From IMG/VR virus record IMGVR_UViG_3300020442_000013, positions 37,245 to 101,244 of that record: a stretch of 64,000 bases of DNA. The stretch is one strand, 5' to 3'. This DNA is from a virus. The notes under the pieces were generated by a model. The model searched no databases. It was not told where the DNA came from and saw nothing but the letters and a program-made list of their open reading frames with translations. Shown one piece after another: positions 41,801-49,834 of this stretch; positions within the stretch are counted from its first letter, which is position 1; each line of letters begins with the position of its first letter. The position numbers and the translations under genes were made by a program.

Positions 41801-42144
41801 TCTACATCTGCTCTTGTTACAAAAGCCGCATTACTAATTCCTAAATATGAATATGCAGCCTGAAGTCCGTATTCGTTCAGCTCTCCTGCATGTACTGCGT
41901 TGTTGCTTGCGTCTGTTTCAAATACCGGATCACCAAATGTATCTGCTAAATCTCTCTGAGATGTTAACAAGAAAGGTTTTCCTGCATTTGCTTTAGTTGT
42001 TCCTGTTGCTGTTCCCGTACCCGCCGCGTTCTTTTTATCTTGAGCACTCACAACAAATATCATAGGTGTTGTGCCTGGCTCTGCCGGAGTATAAAAACTC
42101 TCGTCGATGACGCTTACTTGTACGCCTGGTGAAGTTAATGCCAT
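38803..42144 (-). CDS. 18: Enlarged tail sheath protein gp18
   Basis: Contractile sheath subunit. 1113 aa, against 659 in T4. The N-terminus (SPGVQVSVIDES, about 5-16) and the C-terminal 380 residues (FLVVCDESNNTPSRIDRNELY, AVEFIYIPLRL at the end) are conserved and make the sheath core. Residues about 130-700 are inserted domains rich in Thr, Ser and Gly, with short repeats of strands such as TITVNGVSVSV and DTVTTIAATING. The insertion would face outwards. The ribosome site is AGGAG and a TATAAATA promoter lies upstream. Confidence 0.92.
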   Translation of the reverse strand: MALTSPGVQVSVIDESFYTPAEPGTTPMIFVVSAQDKKNAAGTGTATGTTKANAGKPFLLTSQRDLADTFGDPVFETDASNNAVHAGELNEYGLQAAYSYLGISNAAFVTRADVDTNQLKPKATAPAAYPANGTYWFDTSVTTFGLQEWNGAAVTVTGGQSFTNRIPSVITDVTFVTGTQESPGAPKTSFGTIGDYAVVAITTLNTMWYKTAGNAPGVTPGTWVQLGSEDWMKSWPTVQGSKSNPSFVGSNTITVNGVSVSVGSVDTVTTIAATINGLNIPGVLAAAVNSKLEIYSDGNSSGAADSTTGGPVVIAGDSGTLTLLGISAGTYYPPALQISPHTSVPEFKTSDTYTRPTGSIWFKTTEANAGARFRVKSFNSATLLWDTVEAPLYSSNEEALYKLDLAGGGANLAAGALYVQTNCAGDAQPLGSYKIYKREAAAVTAVRSSKILASTIGAGTRTFTVASTDAGQPSFSTPITVSVVTNGTTEDADTIAAAITSANIENVTADVDSQNRITISHSQFGDIRFVDTSGVLTEAGFTAYVSSTSGTPNLYYVPGTDGTTNPKQLQASQWKPLAYTASPNEVTALTEAKTLWYSSIVDEVDIMIHNGTTWVGYLDSTSPYFQASEAEQTDPAGPIVSASTPTLQSDGTALKHGDIWVSTATLSSYPQIYVFNANKLNTPIANRWELRDSADQTTENGVLFADARYATAGSLSTASDITDLLTSNFLDTDAPDPALYPKGMLLYNLRRSGFNVKRFERNWVNVNADNLRFNDEAMENYYPHRWVTESGNQADGSGSFGAKAQRKVVVQALQSLVNSNEDIRDDESRLFNLMATPGYPELIGEMISLNYDRGLSAFIVGDSPFTLKPNATDLNNWATNQALAPEDNDDGLVSRDEYLGVFYPAGFSSDNAGNNIVVPPSHMMLRTIALSDQVSFPWFAPAGIRRGGITNATSTGYVDAEGEFNVVSLNEGQRDTLYAQNVNPITFITGAGLVAYGQKTRARGTSALDRINVARLVIYLRSQLQKLAKPYIFEPNDKITRDEIKGAAESLLLELVGQRALYDFLVVCDESNNTPSRIDRNELYLDIAIEPVKAVEFIYIPLRLKNTGEIAGL

Positions 42145-42180
42145 TTCTTTGTCTCCTGTTGGAATAAGTTATTCTACATG

Positions 42181-42188
42181 TATTTATA
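42181..42188 (-). promoter_or_regulatory. Late promoter (TATAAATA) of gp18
   Basis: Exact late octamer on the minus strand, 36 nt before the sheath gene's ATG, giving a leader with the AGGAG ribosome site. Confidence 0.8.
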
Positions 42189-42255
42189 AGATTTATTTCA
42201 AAAACGCCTTAAAGATGCCCAAATAAAGGGGCGATAAAGGGGAGCTAAATACAAT

Positions 42256-42594
42256 ATGAGACCTTTATGTGTGTGCGGATTGCGGCCTGCGGCTATAAAC
42301 TATAAAAAAAACAACAAAATTTTTTATAGGAGAAAATGTGAGCTATGCTGTAAACATGGAGGCACAGGACATGGTATTCCAAAATGGAAACGTGCAGGTT
42401 ATGAGAAAAAATCACATTGTGAAAAGTGTGGCTATAAAAGCAAACACAAAGAGCAGTTCAATGTCTTCCATATTGATGGTTCCTTAGATAATTGTAGATT
42501 TAATAATTTAAAAACTATTTGTGCTAACTGTCAACGTATTATGCAGAAGCAAGGTGTTCGGTGGAAACAAGGTGATCTTGTACCTGACTTTTAA
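42256..42594 (+). CDS. HNH-type zinc-binding protein, possible endonuclease
   Basis: 112 aa. C-x2-C pairs (CVCG, CELC, CEKC, CANC) and an HIDG segment with NLKTICANCQ near the end match the HNH core as found in small phage HNH proteins. It is on the plus strand between minus-strand genes, and its 3' end overlaps the dNMP kinase gene by 56 nt. Overlap and orientation suggest a mobile or late-acquired gene. Whether it cuts DNA is untested; the classical H-N-H triad is only partly visible. Confidence 0.72.
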   Translation: MRPLCVCGLRPAAINYKKNNKIFYRRKCELCCKHGGTGHGIPKWKRAGYEKKSHCEKCGYKSKHKEQFNVFHIDGSLDNCRFNNLKTICANCQRIMQKQGVRWKQGDLVPDF

Positions 42595-43150
42595 GCGACT
42601 CTATAGTACTATTATTTTCAAGAATACACGTAAACTTTGTATTTGCCCATGCCCATTCACTAGGATGAACGTCTTTAGGTTCTACACCTAATGATTGATA
42701 TTCACTGAACCAATCTGGATCTTGCCCACGTTTTACACGCCACACTTGTCCATTTATGCCGTATATCATTTTTGCTTCATTAGGAAATCTTACATCTGGT
42801 ATAACAAAATTTTTATCAGGATTATCTAATATTTTCTTTTTAGTCAAACTTACCCAAATACCGTCATAAAATCCGTCACGCATACATTCTGTACCAAATA
42901 ATTGTAAAACATATCTAGGTGTTATTTCTTCGCCTGTCTCATTAGTCCAGTATTTGTCAATTGATTCACGCCATTGCCTGCTTTCATTTGTTTTGCCGTC
43001 TAGTAATTCACGGTCCCAATCAAACATTGTTGCTACGCTATCTTTCAGCTTATCTGCAAAACTTAATTTTATGTAGTTGTGTTCTTTTATTAGATATTCA
43101 GCTATTGTATCTTTGCCACTACCTATTAATCCACAAATTCCAATAATCAT
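42539..43150 (-). CDS. 1: Deoxynucleoside monophosphate kinase (T4 gp1-like)
   Basis: Phosphorylates dNMPs for phage DNA synthesis. 203 aa; P-loop GLIGSGKDT (7-15), then the T4 dNMP kinase pattern with RYVLQLFGTE and VIPDVRFPNEA. Its ribosome site is AGGAG and a sigma70-type promoter lies upstream. The 3' end overlaps the convergent HNH gene. Confidence 0.88.
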   Translation of the reverse strand: MIIGICGLIGSGKDTIAEYLIKEHNYIKLSFADKLKDSVATMFDWDRELLDGKTNESRQWRESIDKYWTNETGEEITPRYVLQLFGTECMRDGFYDGIWVSLTKKKILDNPDKNFVIPDVRFPNEAKMIYGINGQVWRVKRGQDPDWFSEYQSLGVEPKDVHPSEWAWANTKFTCILENNSTIESLKSQVQDHLVSTEHLASA

Positions 43151-43172
43151 ATAGATCTCCTAAGTATCTATA

Positions 43173-43201
43173 GTATACTGGATATTTTTCAGAATGTCAA
43201 G
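43173..43201 (-). promoter_or_regulatory. Early-type promoter of dNMP kinase
   Basis: TTGACA (43196-43201), 17-nt spacer, TATACT (43173-43178) on the minus strand, 22 nt before the kinase ATG. It drives an early gene among late ones. Confidence 0.7.
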
Positions 43202-43207
43202 TGTTTT

Positions 43208-43966
43208 TTAACCAATTAAGAAACTATAGCCTACACCACCAGGAACTTGTGTTGCTATATCAGCTTCTAATTTTTCCATTTCAGCTTGTGCTTCTTGTTT
43301 TAATGTATCACCATTAAGCTGGCTTCCGCCTTGTGGTCCTGCAATAGTAGCAAACTTGCTTCTAGCCTCACCTAGCATAAATTTACATGTTGCAAGTGTG
43401 TAATCTTTGAGCCATTGGTTAGCTAGATAATCTGTTATTAGTTCGCTGTTTGGTCTATAATTATAGCATAAAAGAAGTAGGTCTTCTTCAGCTCTAGGTC
43501 TTTGTAAAAGTGTTAATTTTTTGTTTGCTGTGTTCCATTTAAATTCAATAAATGAACCAAACATACGTCCTACTATTTCTTGGTATCCAGAAAATAATTC
43601 ATATGATGCTAGACCGCCCATATTACTACTTGCTAAAAGATATGTATTTGTATATGCTAGGTTAAAAGGTTCAAATAAAGATCCTCCGTCTCCCCCGCCT
43701 GTTCTAGAACCTATTGAACGTCTATGTATTTTTCTGACTTCGACAATTTCATTAGGTAAAACATATTCGTTTTGATCAATAATAGTAGGTAAAAACACAT
43801 AGGATTCTTCTACAGAATTATCAGATCTTTGTCTAAATTTGCTAAATGCTTTATCTAATGCTGTTTGATAATGTATAGGATCAAGCTCTACATCAATCAT
43901 TCCTCCACCCAGCATTGTATGCACATAATCAAATATTTCTTGTTTCTGAGTTTGTAGATCTGCCAT
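43208..43966 (-). CDS. 13: Neck protein gp13
   Basis: Head-to-tail connector protein. 252 aa from the ATG at 43966, with GGAGA before it (an upstream ATG at 43990 lacks a ribosome site). Conserved segments are GGMIDVELDPIHYQTALDKAF (about 21-41) and VEVRKIHRRSIG. gp14 is divergent across a 50-nt gap with paired late promoters. Confidence 0.85.
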   Translation of the reverse strand: MADLQTQKQEIFDYVHTMLGGGMIDVELDPIHYQTALDKAFSKFRQRSDNSVEESYVFLPTIIDQNEYVLPNEIVEVRKIHRRSIGSRTGGGDGGSLFEPFNLAYTNTYLLASSNMGGLASYELFSGYQEIVGRMFGSFIEFKWNTANKKLTLLQRPRAEEDLLLLCYNYRPNSELITDYLANQWLKDYTLATCKFMLGEARSKFATIAGPQGGSQLNGDTLKQEAQAEMEKLEADIATQVPGGVGYSFLIG

Positions 43967-43992
43967 TAATATTCTCCGAATTGTCCTCATAG

Positions 43993-44011
43993 TATTTATC
44001 GTCGATAAATA
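43993..44011. promoter_or_regulatory. Palindromic bidirectional late promoter
   Basis: TATTTATC, 3 nt, GATAAATA: one perfect late octamer on each strand. The minus copy serves gp13 (27 nt upstream) and the plus copy gp14 (5 nt before the ATG). An exact, symmetric arrangement. Confidence 0.75.
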
Positions 44012-44016
44012 CTTGT

Positions 44017-45177
44017 ATGCCGAGACTTAGTTTATATAAACCAGAACGTGGTAATGATTTTGAATTTTTAGACAAGCAAATACTTGAAATGTTCACTGTT
44101 GGTGGTACTGATATGTTTGTTCACAAGTATCTAGGTCCTAAAAATGCTGATGAAGATACTGCTACAGCAGATCAACCTAAATATGATGCTGTAAAACATA
44201 CTAATATACAGGACTTATTATTCCTAGAAAATAGAGATAGGAAATATGATAAGGATGTATACACAATGCGAGGTATCTACAACGTACAAGATGTAGACTT
44301 TGATCTAAGCCAGTTTGGACTATTTTTACAAAATGATACCCTTATGTTAACAATACACATAAGAAGTAGTGTTAAAACATTAGGTCGTAAAATTATGCCA
44401 GGCGATGTTATAGAATTACCGCATTTACGAGATGAATACGCACAAAATGATCTAGCAGTTGCGTTAAAAAGATTTTATGTAGTTGAAGATGTAAATCGTG
44501 CAAGTGAAGGATTTACTCAAACATGGTATCCACATTTGTATAGATTAAAACTTAAACAAATTTACGACAGTCAAGAATATAAAGATATATTAGATTTACC
44601 AGCAGAAGAAGATGCACCTGGAGGTAGCACATTAAGAGATCTACTATCTACCTATGAAAAAGAGATGCAAATTAATAATGCTGTAGTAAAACAAGCGGAA
44701 GCAGATGCGGCAAAAAGCGGTTACAATACAAGTCATTTGTTTACATTACAAACGGACGATAAAGGTGAAACAGAACTAGTTACTGTTGATTCTAGTGATA
44801 TAGATGTTTCAGATGGCATTAGTGTTGATAAAATTATGGTTCCGCCGGATAAAAACGGATACCAAGGATATTTATTAGGCGATGGTTTACCACCTAATGG
44901 AGAAGTATTTGGTCACGGAATTAGTTTTCCTGTTGAACCATCAACTCATGATTACTTTCTAAGAACAGACTTTTTACCAAACAGATTGTTTAAGTATGAT
45001 GGTAATCGTTGGGTAAAACTAGAAGATGGAGTTAGGATGACACTTTCACAAACAGATGATAAGAAAACACTTAAAGGTGGCTTTGTTAACAATACTAAAA
45101 CAGACAACATTGGTGGCGAAACTGTTCAAGAAAGACAAAGTCTTTCTAAAGCTCTTAAAGCGAAGCCAGATAATTAA
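44017..45177 (+). CDS. 14: Neck protein gp14
   Basis: Tail-head connector, 386 aa; conserved N-terminal half (LDKQILEMFTVGGTDMFVHKYLGP, LHLRDEY-like segment). First gene of the plus-strand late unit. The late octamer ends 5 nt before the ATG and there is no ribosome site. C-terminal third (PNRLFKYDGNRWVKLEDGVRM) looks like a fibre-binding or carbohydrate-type beta domain not present in T4. Confidence 0.88.
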   Translation: MPRLSLYKPERGNDFEFLDKQILEMFTVGGTDMFVHKYLGPKNADEDTATADQPKYDAVKHTNIQDLLFLENRDRKYDKDVYTMRGIYNVQDVDFDLSQFGLFLQNDTLMLTIHIRSSVKTLGRKIMPGDVIELPHLRDEYAQNDLAVALKRFYVVEDVNRASEGFTQTWYPHLYRLKLKQIYDSQEYKDILDLPAEEDAPGGSTLRDLLSTYEKEMQINNAVVKQAEADAAKSGYNTSHLFTLQTDDKGETELVTVDSSDIDVSDGISVDKIMVPPDKNGYQGYLLGDGLPPNGEVFGHGISFPVEPSTHDYFLRTDFLPNRLFKYDGNRWVKLEDGVRMTLSQTDDKKTLKGGFVNNTKTDNIGGETVQERQSLSKALKAKPDN

Positions 45178-45187
45178 GGTATAACAA

Positions 45188-46714
45188 ATGCAACATTTTT
45201 ATGACGGACAAATAAGAAGATACTTAACTCAGATGATTAGACTTATGAGTAATTTTTCTTATGAGGACGGTGATAAAAAATTAACACAGATACCTGTTAT
45301 GTACGGTGATATTACTAGGCAAGTTGGTAGTATTATACGTGAAAATTCTGAAAACAAAATACCTAGTGCTCCTAGAATGGGAGTGTATGTCACTGGTTTA
45401 GAAATGGATACAGCAAGACTAGCTGATGCAAGTTTTATCAGTAAGGTCAACGTGCGAGAAAGAGCATATGATGCACAAGGGCAAGAATATCTTAACGAGT
45501 CTGGAAAAAATTATACTGTAGAAAGGCTTATGCCGACACCATACAACCTTTCTGTAAATTGTGATATCTGGTCAACAAACACAGATCAAAAATTACAAAT
45601 ACTCGAACAAATACTAATGTTATTCAATCCAAGTTTTGAAATTCAAACCACGGACAACTACATTGATTGGACTAGTCTTAGTGTAGTAAATTTAGAAGGT
45701 ATTACGTTTAGTAGTAGATCAATACCAACAGGGACTGAATCTGAAATTGATGTTTGTACATTACAATTTCAAACACCAATATATATTTCACCACCAGTAA
45801 AAGTAAAAAGACTTGGAGTTATTACAAATATCATAACAAGTATATTTGACGAAACTGGTAACATTAATAATATCAATCCAGATAAAATATTTGATAGCTT
45901 CGGTAATCAAATACAAAGCGAGCTATCTTCAGACTTTGATAGTCAAGATCAAATTATGCCTGAATTAAACACAGATCATACAGAAGTACACGGCAGAGTA
46001 GGAGTATTACCTACTGGAGAAATAGAACATATTACACAGACTGGTAAAGTTAAAAGAGGTACTGCTGATGCTGTATATGGTATATCTCATCAAGGTCATG
46101 ATTTACTTGTGCTTAACAATACTTTACAATTAATTAACAAAGGCATTGTTGGAAACACGTTATGGACACATTATTTAAATGAGGTACCTGGTAATTTTAG
46201 AACAGGGCTTTCACAGATTAGATTAGCTAGAAAAGATCTTGCAAATGATATAGTAGGAACTTTTGCTATTGATCCTAACGATGAGACTAAAGCAGTTGTT
46301 AATTGGGACACTGATACTTTACCTAGCGATACTATTATTACAAGTGCGTTACAAGAAAAAGCAAAAATAGACTACATTCTAGATCCTACAAAAACAAATC
46401 CAACAAGTCTTAAAACAGCTGGAAACAGAATTTTACTTTTAGGTGCTATAGGTTCTACGTTAAACGTCGACGGTGCAGATGCATGGAAAAATGCAGATGG
46501 CACTGACTTCATTGCTAAAGAAAATGATATTTGTGAATGGGATGGAACTAAATGGGTTATAGTATTTGACGCCTCCAAAAAGACAAATCAATTAACAGAT
46601 GTTACATATGTAACCAATTTAAACACAGGTATTCAATATAAATGGGATACTTTTGAATGGGTTCTTTCATTTGAAGGCGAATATCCAGACGGCACCTGGC
46701 GTATCGTATTTTAA
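45188..46714 (+). CDS. 15: Tail sheath stabiliser gp15, extended
   Basis: Tail completion/sheath terminator. 508 aa against 272 in T4. The N-terminal half (MQHFYDGQIRRYLTQMIRLMSNF, VYVTGLEMDTARL, NYTVERLMPTPYNL) is the gp15 core. The C-terminal 240 residues are an extra beta-rich region ending FEWVLSFEGEYPDGTWRIVF, like the ends of some baseplate proteins. Immediately after gp14. Confidence 0.85.
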   Translation: MQHFYDGQIRRYLTQMIRLMSNFSYEDGDKKLTQIPVMYGDITRQVGSIIRENSENKIPSAPRMGVYVTGLEMDTARLADASFISKVNVRERAYDAQGQEYLNESGKNYTVERLMPTPYNLSVNCDIWSTNTDQKLQILEQILMLFNPSFEIQTTDNYIDWTSLSVVNLEGITFSSRSIPTGTESEIDVCTLQFQTPIYISPPVKVKRLGVITNIITSIFDETGNINNINPDKIFDSFGNQIQSELSSDFDSQDQIMPELNTDHTEVHGRVGVLPTGEIEHITQTGKVKRGTADAVYGISHQGHDLLVLNNTLQLINKGIVGNTLWTHYLNEVPGNFRTGLSQIRLARKDLANDIVGTFAIDPNDETKAVVNWDTDTLPSDTIITSALQEKAKIDYILDPTKTNPTSLKTAGNRILLLGAIGSTLNVDGADAWKNADGTDFIAKENDICEWDGTKWVIVFDASKKTNQLTDVTYVTNLNTGIQYKWDTFEWVLSFEGEYPDGTWRIVF

Positions 46715-46727
46715 GATAATTACTTAT

Positions 46728-47165
46728 ATGAATAATATTGTTTGTAGTGGTGCTCTCTTCTATACTTTAGACACCCATAGATTTTTATTTTTATTTAGAT
46801 CAAATGGAAAAAAAGCAGGATTATGGGGTTTAGTTGGAGGAACAAATGAAGGAGTAGAAACTCCTTTTGAAGGGCTACAAAGAGAAATTAAAGAAGAAAT
46901 CGGTAGCTTACCTGAGATAAAAAAAGTGCTTCCTTTAGAATCTTTTGTATCAAATGACGCACATTTTCATTTCCATACATATCTCTGTGTAATAAAAAAT
47001 GAATTTATACCAACACTAAACAACGAACACAGCGGTTATGCTTGGTGTAGTTTTAGAAACTGGCCTAAACCTTTACACTTAGGGTTACGTAATACCTTAC
47101 AAAGCAAAGCTAATCTAACTAAACTAGAAACTGTATTCGAAACAATTAATTTACTTGACAAGTAA
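46728..47165 (+). CDS. Nudix hydrolase
   Basis: 145 aa. The Nudix box G-x5-E-x7-REIKEEIG is complete (GGTNEGVETPFEGLQREIKEEIG, about 40-62). Nudix enzymes hydrolyse nucleoside diphosphates linked to X, for example ADP-sugars. It starts 13 nt after gp15 at the ATG at 46728. Its place before HldE suggests it acts on ADP-heptose or a related donor, or cleans damaged nucleotides. Confidence 0.88.
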   Translation: MNNIVCSGALFYTLDTHRFLFLFRSNGKKAGLWGLVGGTNEGVETPFEGLQREIKEEIGSLPEIKKVLPLESFVSNDAHFHFHTYLCVIKNEFIPTLNNEHSGYAWCSFRNWPKPLHLGLRNTLQSKANLTKLETVFETINLLDK

Positions 47166-47189
47166 GTTTAGAGAAAGTAAAATGAATTT

Positions 47190-48440
47190 ATGATAAGAGT
47201 ATACGGTGACATCATGTTAGATAGATGGATACTAGGAGATGCCACACGGATAAGTCCTGAAGCTCCTGTACCTGTTTTATTAGAACAAGAACAAAAATAT
47301 AGTATAGGTGGAGCAGGAAACTTAGCTCTTAATATACAATCTATCAATGGAGATGTATACTTATATGGAAATGTTGGACAAGATAAAGAAGGATTTAAAC
47401 TACTAGAATTACTTGGAGCAACAAAATTAAACACAAATATTGCTAGTGATCATGATATTACTACAACCAAATCTAGATTAGTTGGACAACAAGGACAACA
47501 CATTGTACGTTGGGACAAAGAGAAAAAATACACAGGCCAAGATGCATTTGAAAGATTAGTATCTTCTATTGAAGCACTTGACATTATCTGTATAAGTGAT
47601 TATAACAAAGGCACAGTTACAGAAGCTACAATAGAAAGAGTTTTAACCAAAACAAATAGAATTCTTGTTGATCCAAAACAAAATTATAAAATTTATCGCG
47701 GTGCGTTATTAGTCAAACCAAATATGAAAGAGTATAATGAATGGAACGGACCTTATAATCCTGAAACAGCATTAGATTTTATGAAAAAAAATAATTGGAG
47801 ATGGTTGGTTGTAACTGACGGTGCAAACGGTATGCATGTTCTAAACGATAGCGGAGAATATAAAAGATTTATAGAACCGGTAGCAGAAGTTGCAGACGTT
47901 ACTGGAGCAGGCGATACTGTACTAGCAATAATTGCACACGGTATAGAAAAAGGTATGGGAATATTTGATGCTTGTAAGATAGCTTGTTATGGTGCTGCAA
48001 GGATAGTTGAAAAAAGAGGTGTGGCAATAGTAAACCATTTAGATCTAAATCAAGGAATAGTTTGGACTAATGGTGTATTTGATATATTGCACACAGGACA
48101 TTTAGAATTACTTAGATATGCAAGCACACTTGGTAAAAAACTTATTGTTGGCATAAACAGTGATGAAAGCACAAAAAAACTTAAAGGAAATGATAGACCA
48201 ATCAATAATCAATCTGTTAGAAAACAAAATTTACAAACTTTGCCTTGGGTAGATGAAGTAGTAATTTTCAATCAAGAAACACCTAAAGAAATAATTAGTA
48301 AGACAAAACCTAATATAATAGTAAAAGGCGGAGACTATACAGTTGAGACTGTAGTAGGTAATGAGATTGCTAATGTAGTAATTTTTCCTACTGTAAAAGG
48401 ACATAGTACAACTGAAATTATAGAGAAGATGAAAAAATGA
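47190..48440 (+). CDS. hldE: Bifunctional heptose kinase/adenylyltransferase HldE
   Basis: 416 aa, both HldE domains in order. Residues 1-285 are a PfkB-type kinase with the VTGAGDT anion hole and catalytic Asp near 240, which phosphorylates heptose-7-phosphate. Residues 292-416 are the adenylyltransferase with GVFDILHTGH (HxGH) and GINSDES. Full length is about 477 in E. coli. It makes ADP-D-glycero-beta-D-manno-heptose with GmhB between the steps. It overlaps the next gene at ATGA. Confidence 0.93.
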   Translation: MIRVYGDIMLDRWILGDATRISPEAPVPVLLEQEQKYSIGGAGNLALNIQSINGDVYLYGNVGQDKEGFKLLELLGATKLNTNIASDHDITTTKSRLVGQQGQHIVRWDKEKKYTGQDAFERLVSSIEALDIICISDYNKGTVTEATIERVLTKTNRILVDPKQNYKIYRGALLVKPNMKEYNEWNGPYNPETALDFMKKNNWRWLVVTDGANGMHVLNDSGEYKRFIEPVAEVADVTGAGDTVLAIIAHGIEKGMGIFDACKIACYGAARIVEKRGVAIVNHLDLNQGIVWTNGVFDILHTGHLELLRYASTLGKKLIVGINSDESTKKLKGNDRPINNQSVRKQNLQTLPWVDEVVIFNQETPKEIISKTKPNIIVKGGDYTVETVVGNEIANVVIFPTVKGHSTTEIIEKMKK

Positions 48441-49072
48441 AAGCTGAAACACTTGCGGAAAATATTGTAAAAGGATCTGGCGGTCATGGACTTAAGAAAA
48501 ATCAATTAATAAAAATTTTTAACAATATAGAAAATTTAGAAGATTTTGCTTACACTTTAAAAAAAGTTTTAGAACACGGTGGAAAAGATTATCTTACTAC
48601 GCAGGTTTTTCAAACTGATATTCCTAGTTTCGATACCTTTACAAAATGGTTTCATATAGATGAGAAATACGATAACAGTTGGGGATTTGATAAAAAAGAT
48701 GCAGGTTGTTATATGTATGGATTATACAAAGAGAAACCACCAACTAGTGTTGATATTTTAGATCCTGGTGTAATTTACATAGGAGAAAGCAGAGCGACTA
48801 CAAGAAATTGTATGTTAGGTAGACGCACAGACTTTAAAGGTACTGTACGTAATGATAGATTATCGCCTTATGGTTGTGGAACAGCTTTTAAAGAAAAGTT
48901 TGGCAGAGACAATATTAATTTTGTTTATCAATGTTATTTGCCTATGCATAACAGTCTTGTAAAAGAAGTAGAAATGCAGATGCTTTGCATGTATTACAAA
49001 AAGTATAATACAATTCCTGCGTGTAACCCGGAAAATGATTTACGTAGGGTAAAATTAAGAATGGAAAATTAA
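48437..49072 (+). CDS. GIY-YIG-like nuclease-fold protein
   Basis: 211 aa. GCYMYGLYKE and VIYIGESRATTR (about 95-125), then an Arg, then a late Glu in EVEMQML and Asn in PACN, give the order GIY-YIG-R-E-N of this nuclease family. The spacing is wider than in classic members. It is coupled to both HldE (4-nt overlap) and the next membrane gene. Possibly a homing-type or stray gene inside the sugar operon. Confidence 0.55.
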   Translation: MKAETLAENIVKGSGGHGLKKNQLIKIFNNIENLEDFAYTLKKVLEHGGKDYLTTQVFQTDIPSFDTFTKWFHIDEKYDNSWGFDKKDAGCYMYGLYKEKPPTSVDILDPGVIYIGESRATTRNCMLGRRTDFKGTVRNDRLSPYGCGTAFKEKFGRDNINFVYQCYLPMHNSLVKEVEMQMLCMYYKKYNTIPACNPENDLRRVKLRMEN

Positions 49073-49413
49073 TGGATCATTTAAGAAAGTATATTGGACT
49101 TTACATGACTGCAATGATATTGCCGTTCATGTTTGGATACGGAGTAAGCGAAGAACATCCAATATGGGTATGGTGGCTAATATTTGTTATTGTAATATGG
49201 AAAGTTCCGCCTTATAGTATTGGTGATCGATTCTGGGGTAATGTTGCACGATTCTATGAATGGCTGTTTCAAGTACCTATGAGTTGGATAAAGAAATCAC
49301 CAAAATGGTTTCAATATACTTTTGTGATTGTAATGATTATATTGTTTGAAGAATTTATATTTTCTCCGTTAGGATATACTATGTACCCTTGGAGAATGGA
49401 TTTTGGAAGTTAG
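49072..49413 (+). CDS. Membrane protein with two or three helices
   Basis: 113 aa, with helices around 8-25 (MTAMILPFMFGYG), 30-46 (WVWWLIFVIVIW) and 82-100. No family identified. Its ATG overlaps the stop of the GIY-YIG-like gene, in the heptose operon. Confidence 0.6.
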   Translation: MDHLRKYIGLYMTAMILPFMFGYGVSEEHPIWVWWLIFVIVIWKVPPYSIGDRFWGNVARFYEWLFQVPMSWIKKSPKWFQYTFVIVMIILFEEFIFSPLGYTMYPWRMDFGS

Positions 49414-49423
49414 GAAAGTAAGG

Positions 49424-49834
49424 ATGAATATATTTAAAAAAATTAATCAATCTATACCAGATTTTTGTTTGAGTCATTGGCTATTTAGAATACCTTTAGC
49501 TATAGTTTTTATACAACAAGGGTTATCTAAATTACCTGTGACTATTGAGGAGGCAAGTTCTTTTGATTTACCATACTTAGTATGGTGGTTTGTAGCTTAT
49601 GGTGAACTTGGTGGCGGACTAGGTTTAATTGCAGGCGGTGTAGTAGCACGTTGGTGGGAAGAGATTGGAGATCTTGTTACACGGTTTAGCGGAATTACTA
49701 TATGTTCAATTATGACAGGAGTAATATGGATTGGTCAACCTGAAAACGTAATGGATGTATTATTATATGATAATCTACATGTATTTTTATGGGTAGGCGG
49801 ATTATATTTTGCTCTAAGAGGAAACAGACGATAA
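49424..49834 (+). CDS. DoxX-like membrane protein
   Basis: 136 aa with four hydrophobic helices. WLFRIPLAIVFIQQGLSKLP (about 15-34) is the DoxX family's first helix with a conserved loop after it, followed by GELGGGLGLIAGG. DoxX-like proteins occur with redox and thiol enzymes, but the function here is unknown. The start at 49424 is chosen because AGGA lies 8 nt upstream. Confidence 0.7.
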   Translation: MNIFKKINQSIPDFCLSHWLFRIPLAIVFIQQGLSKLPVTIEEASSFDLPYLVWWFVAYGELGGGLGLIAGGVVARWWEEIGDLVTRFSGITICSIMTGVIWIGQPENVMDVLLYDNLHVFLWVGGLYFALRGNRR

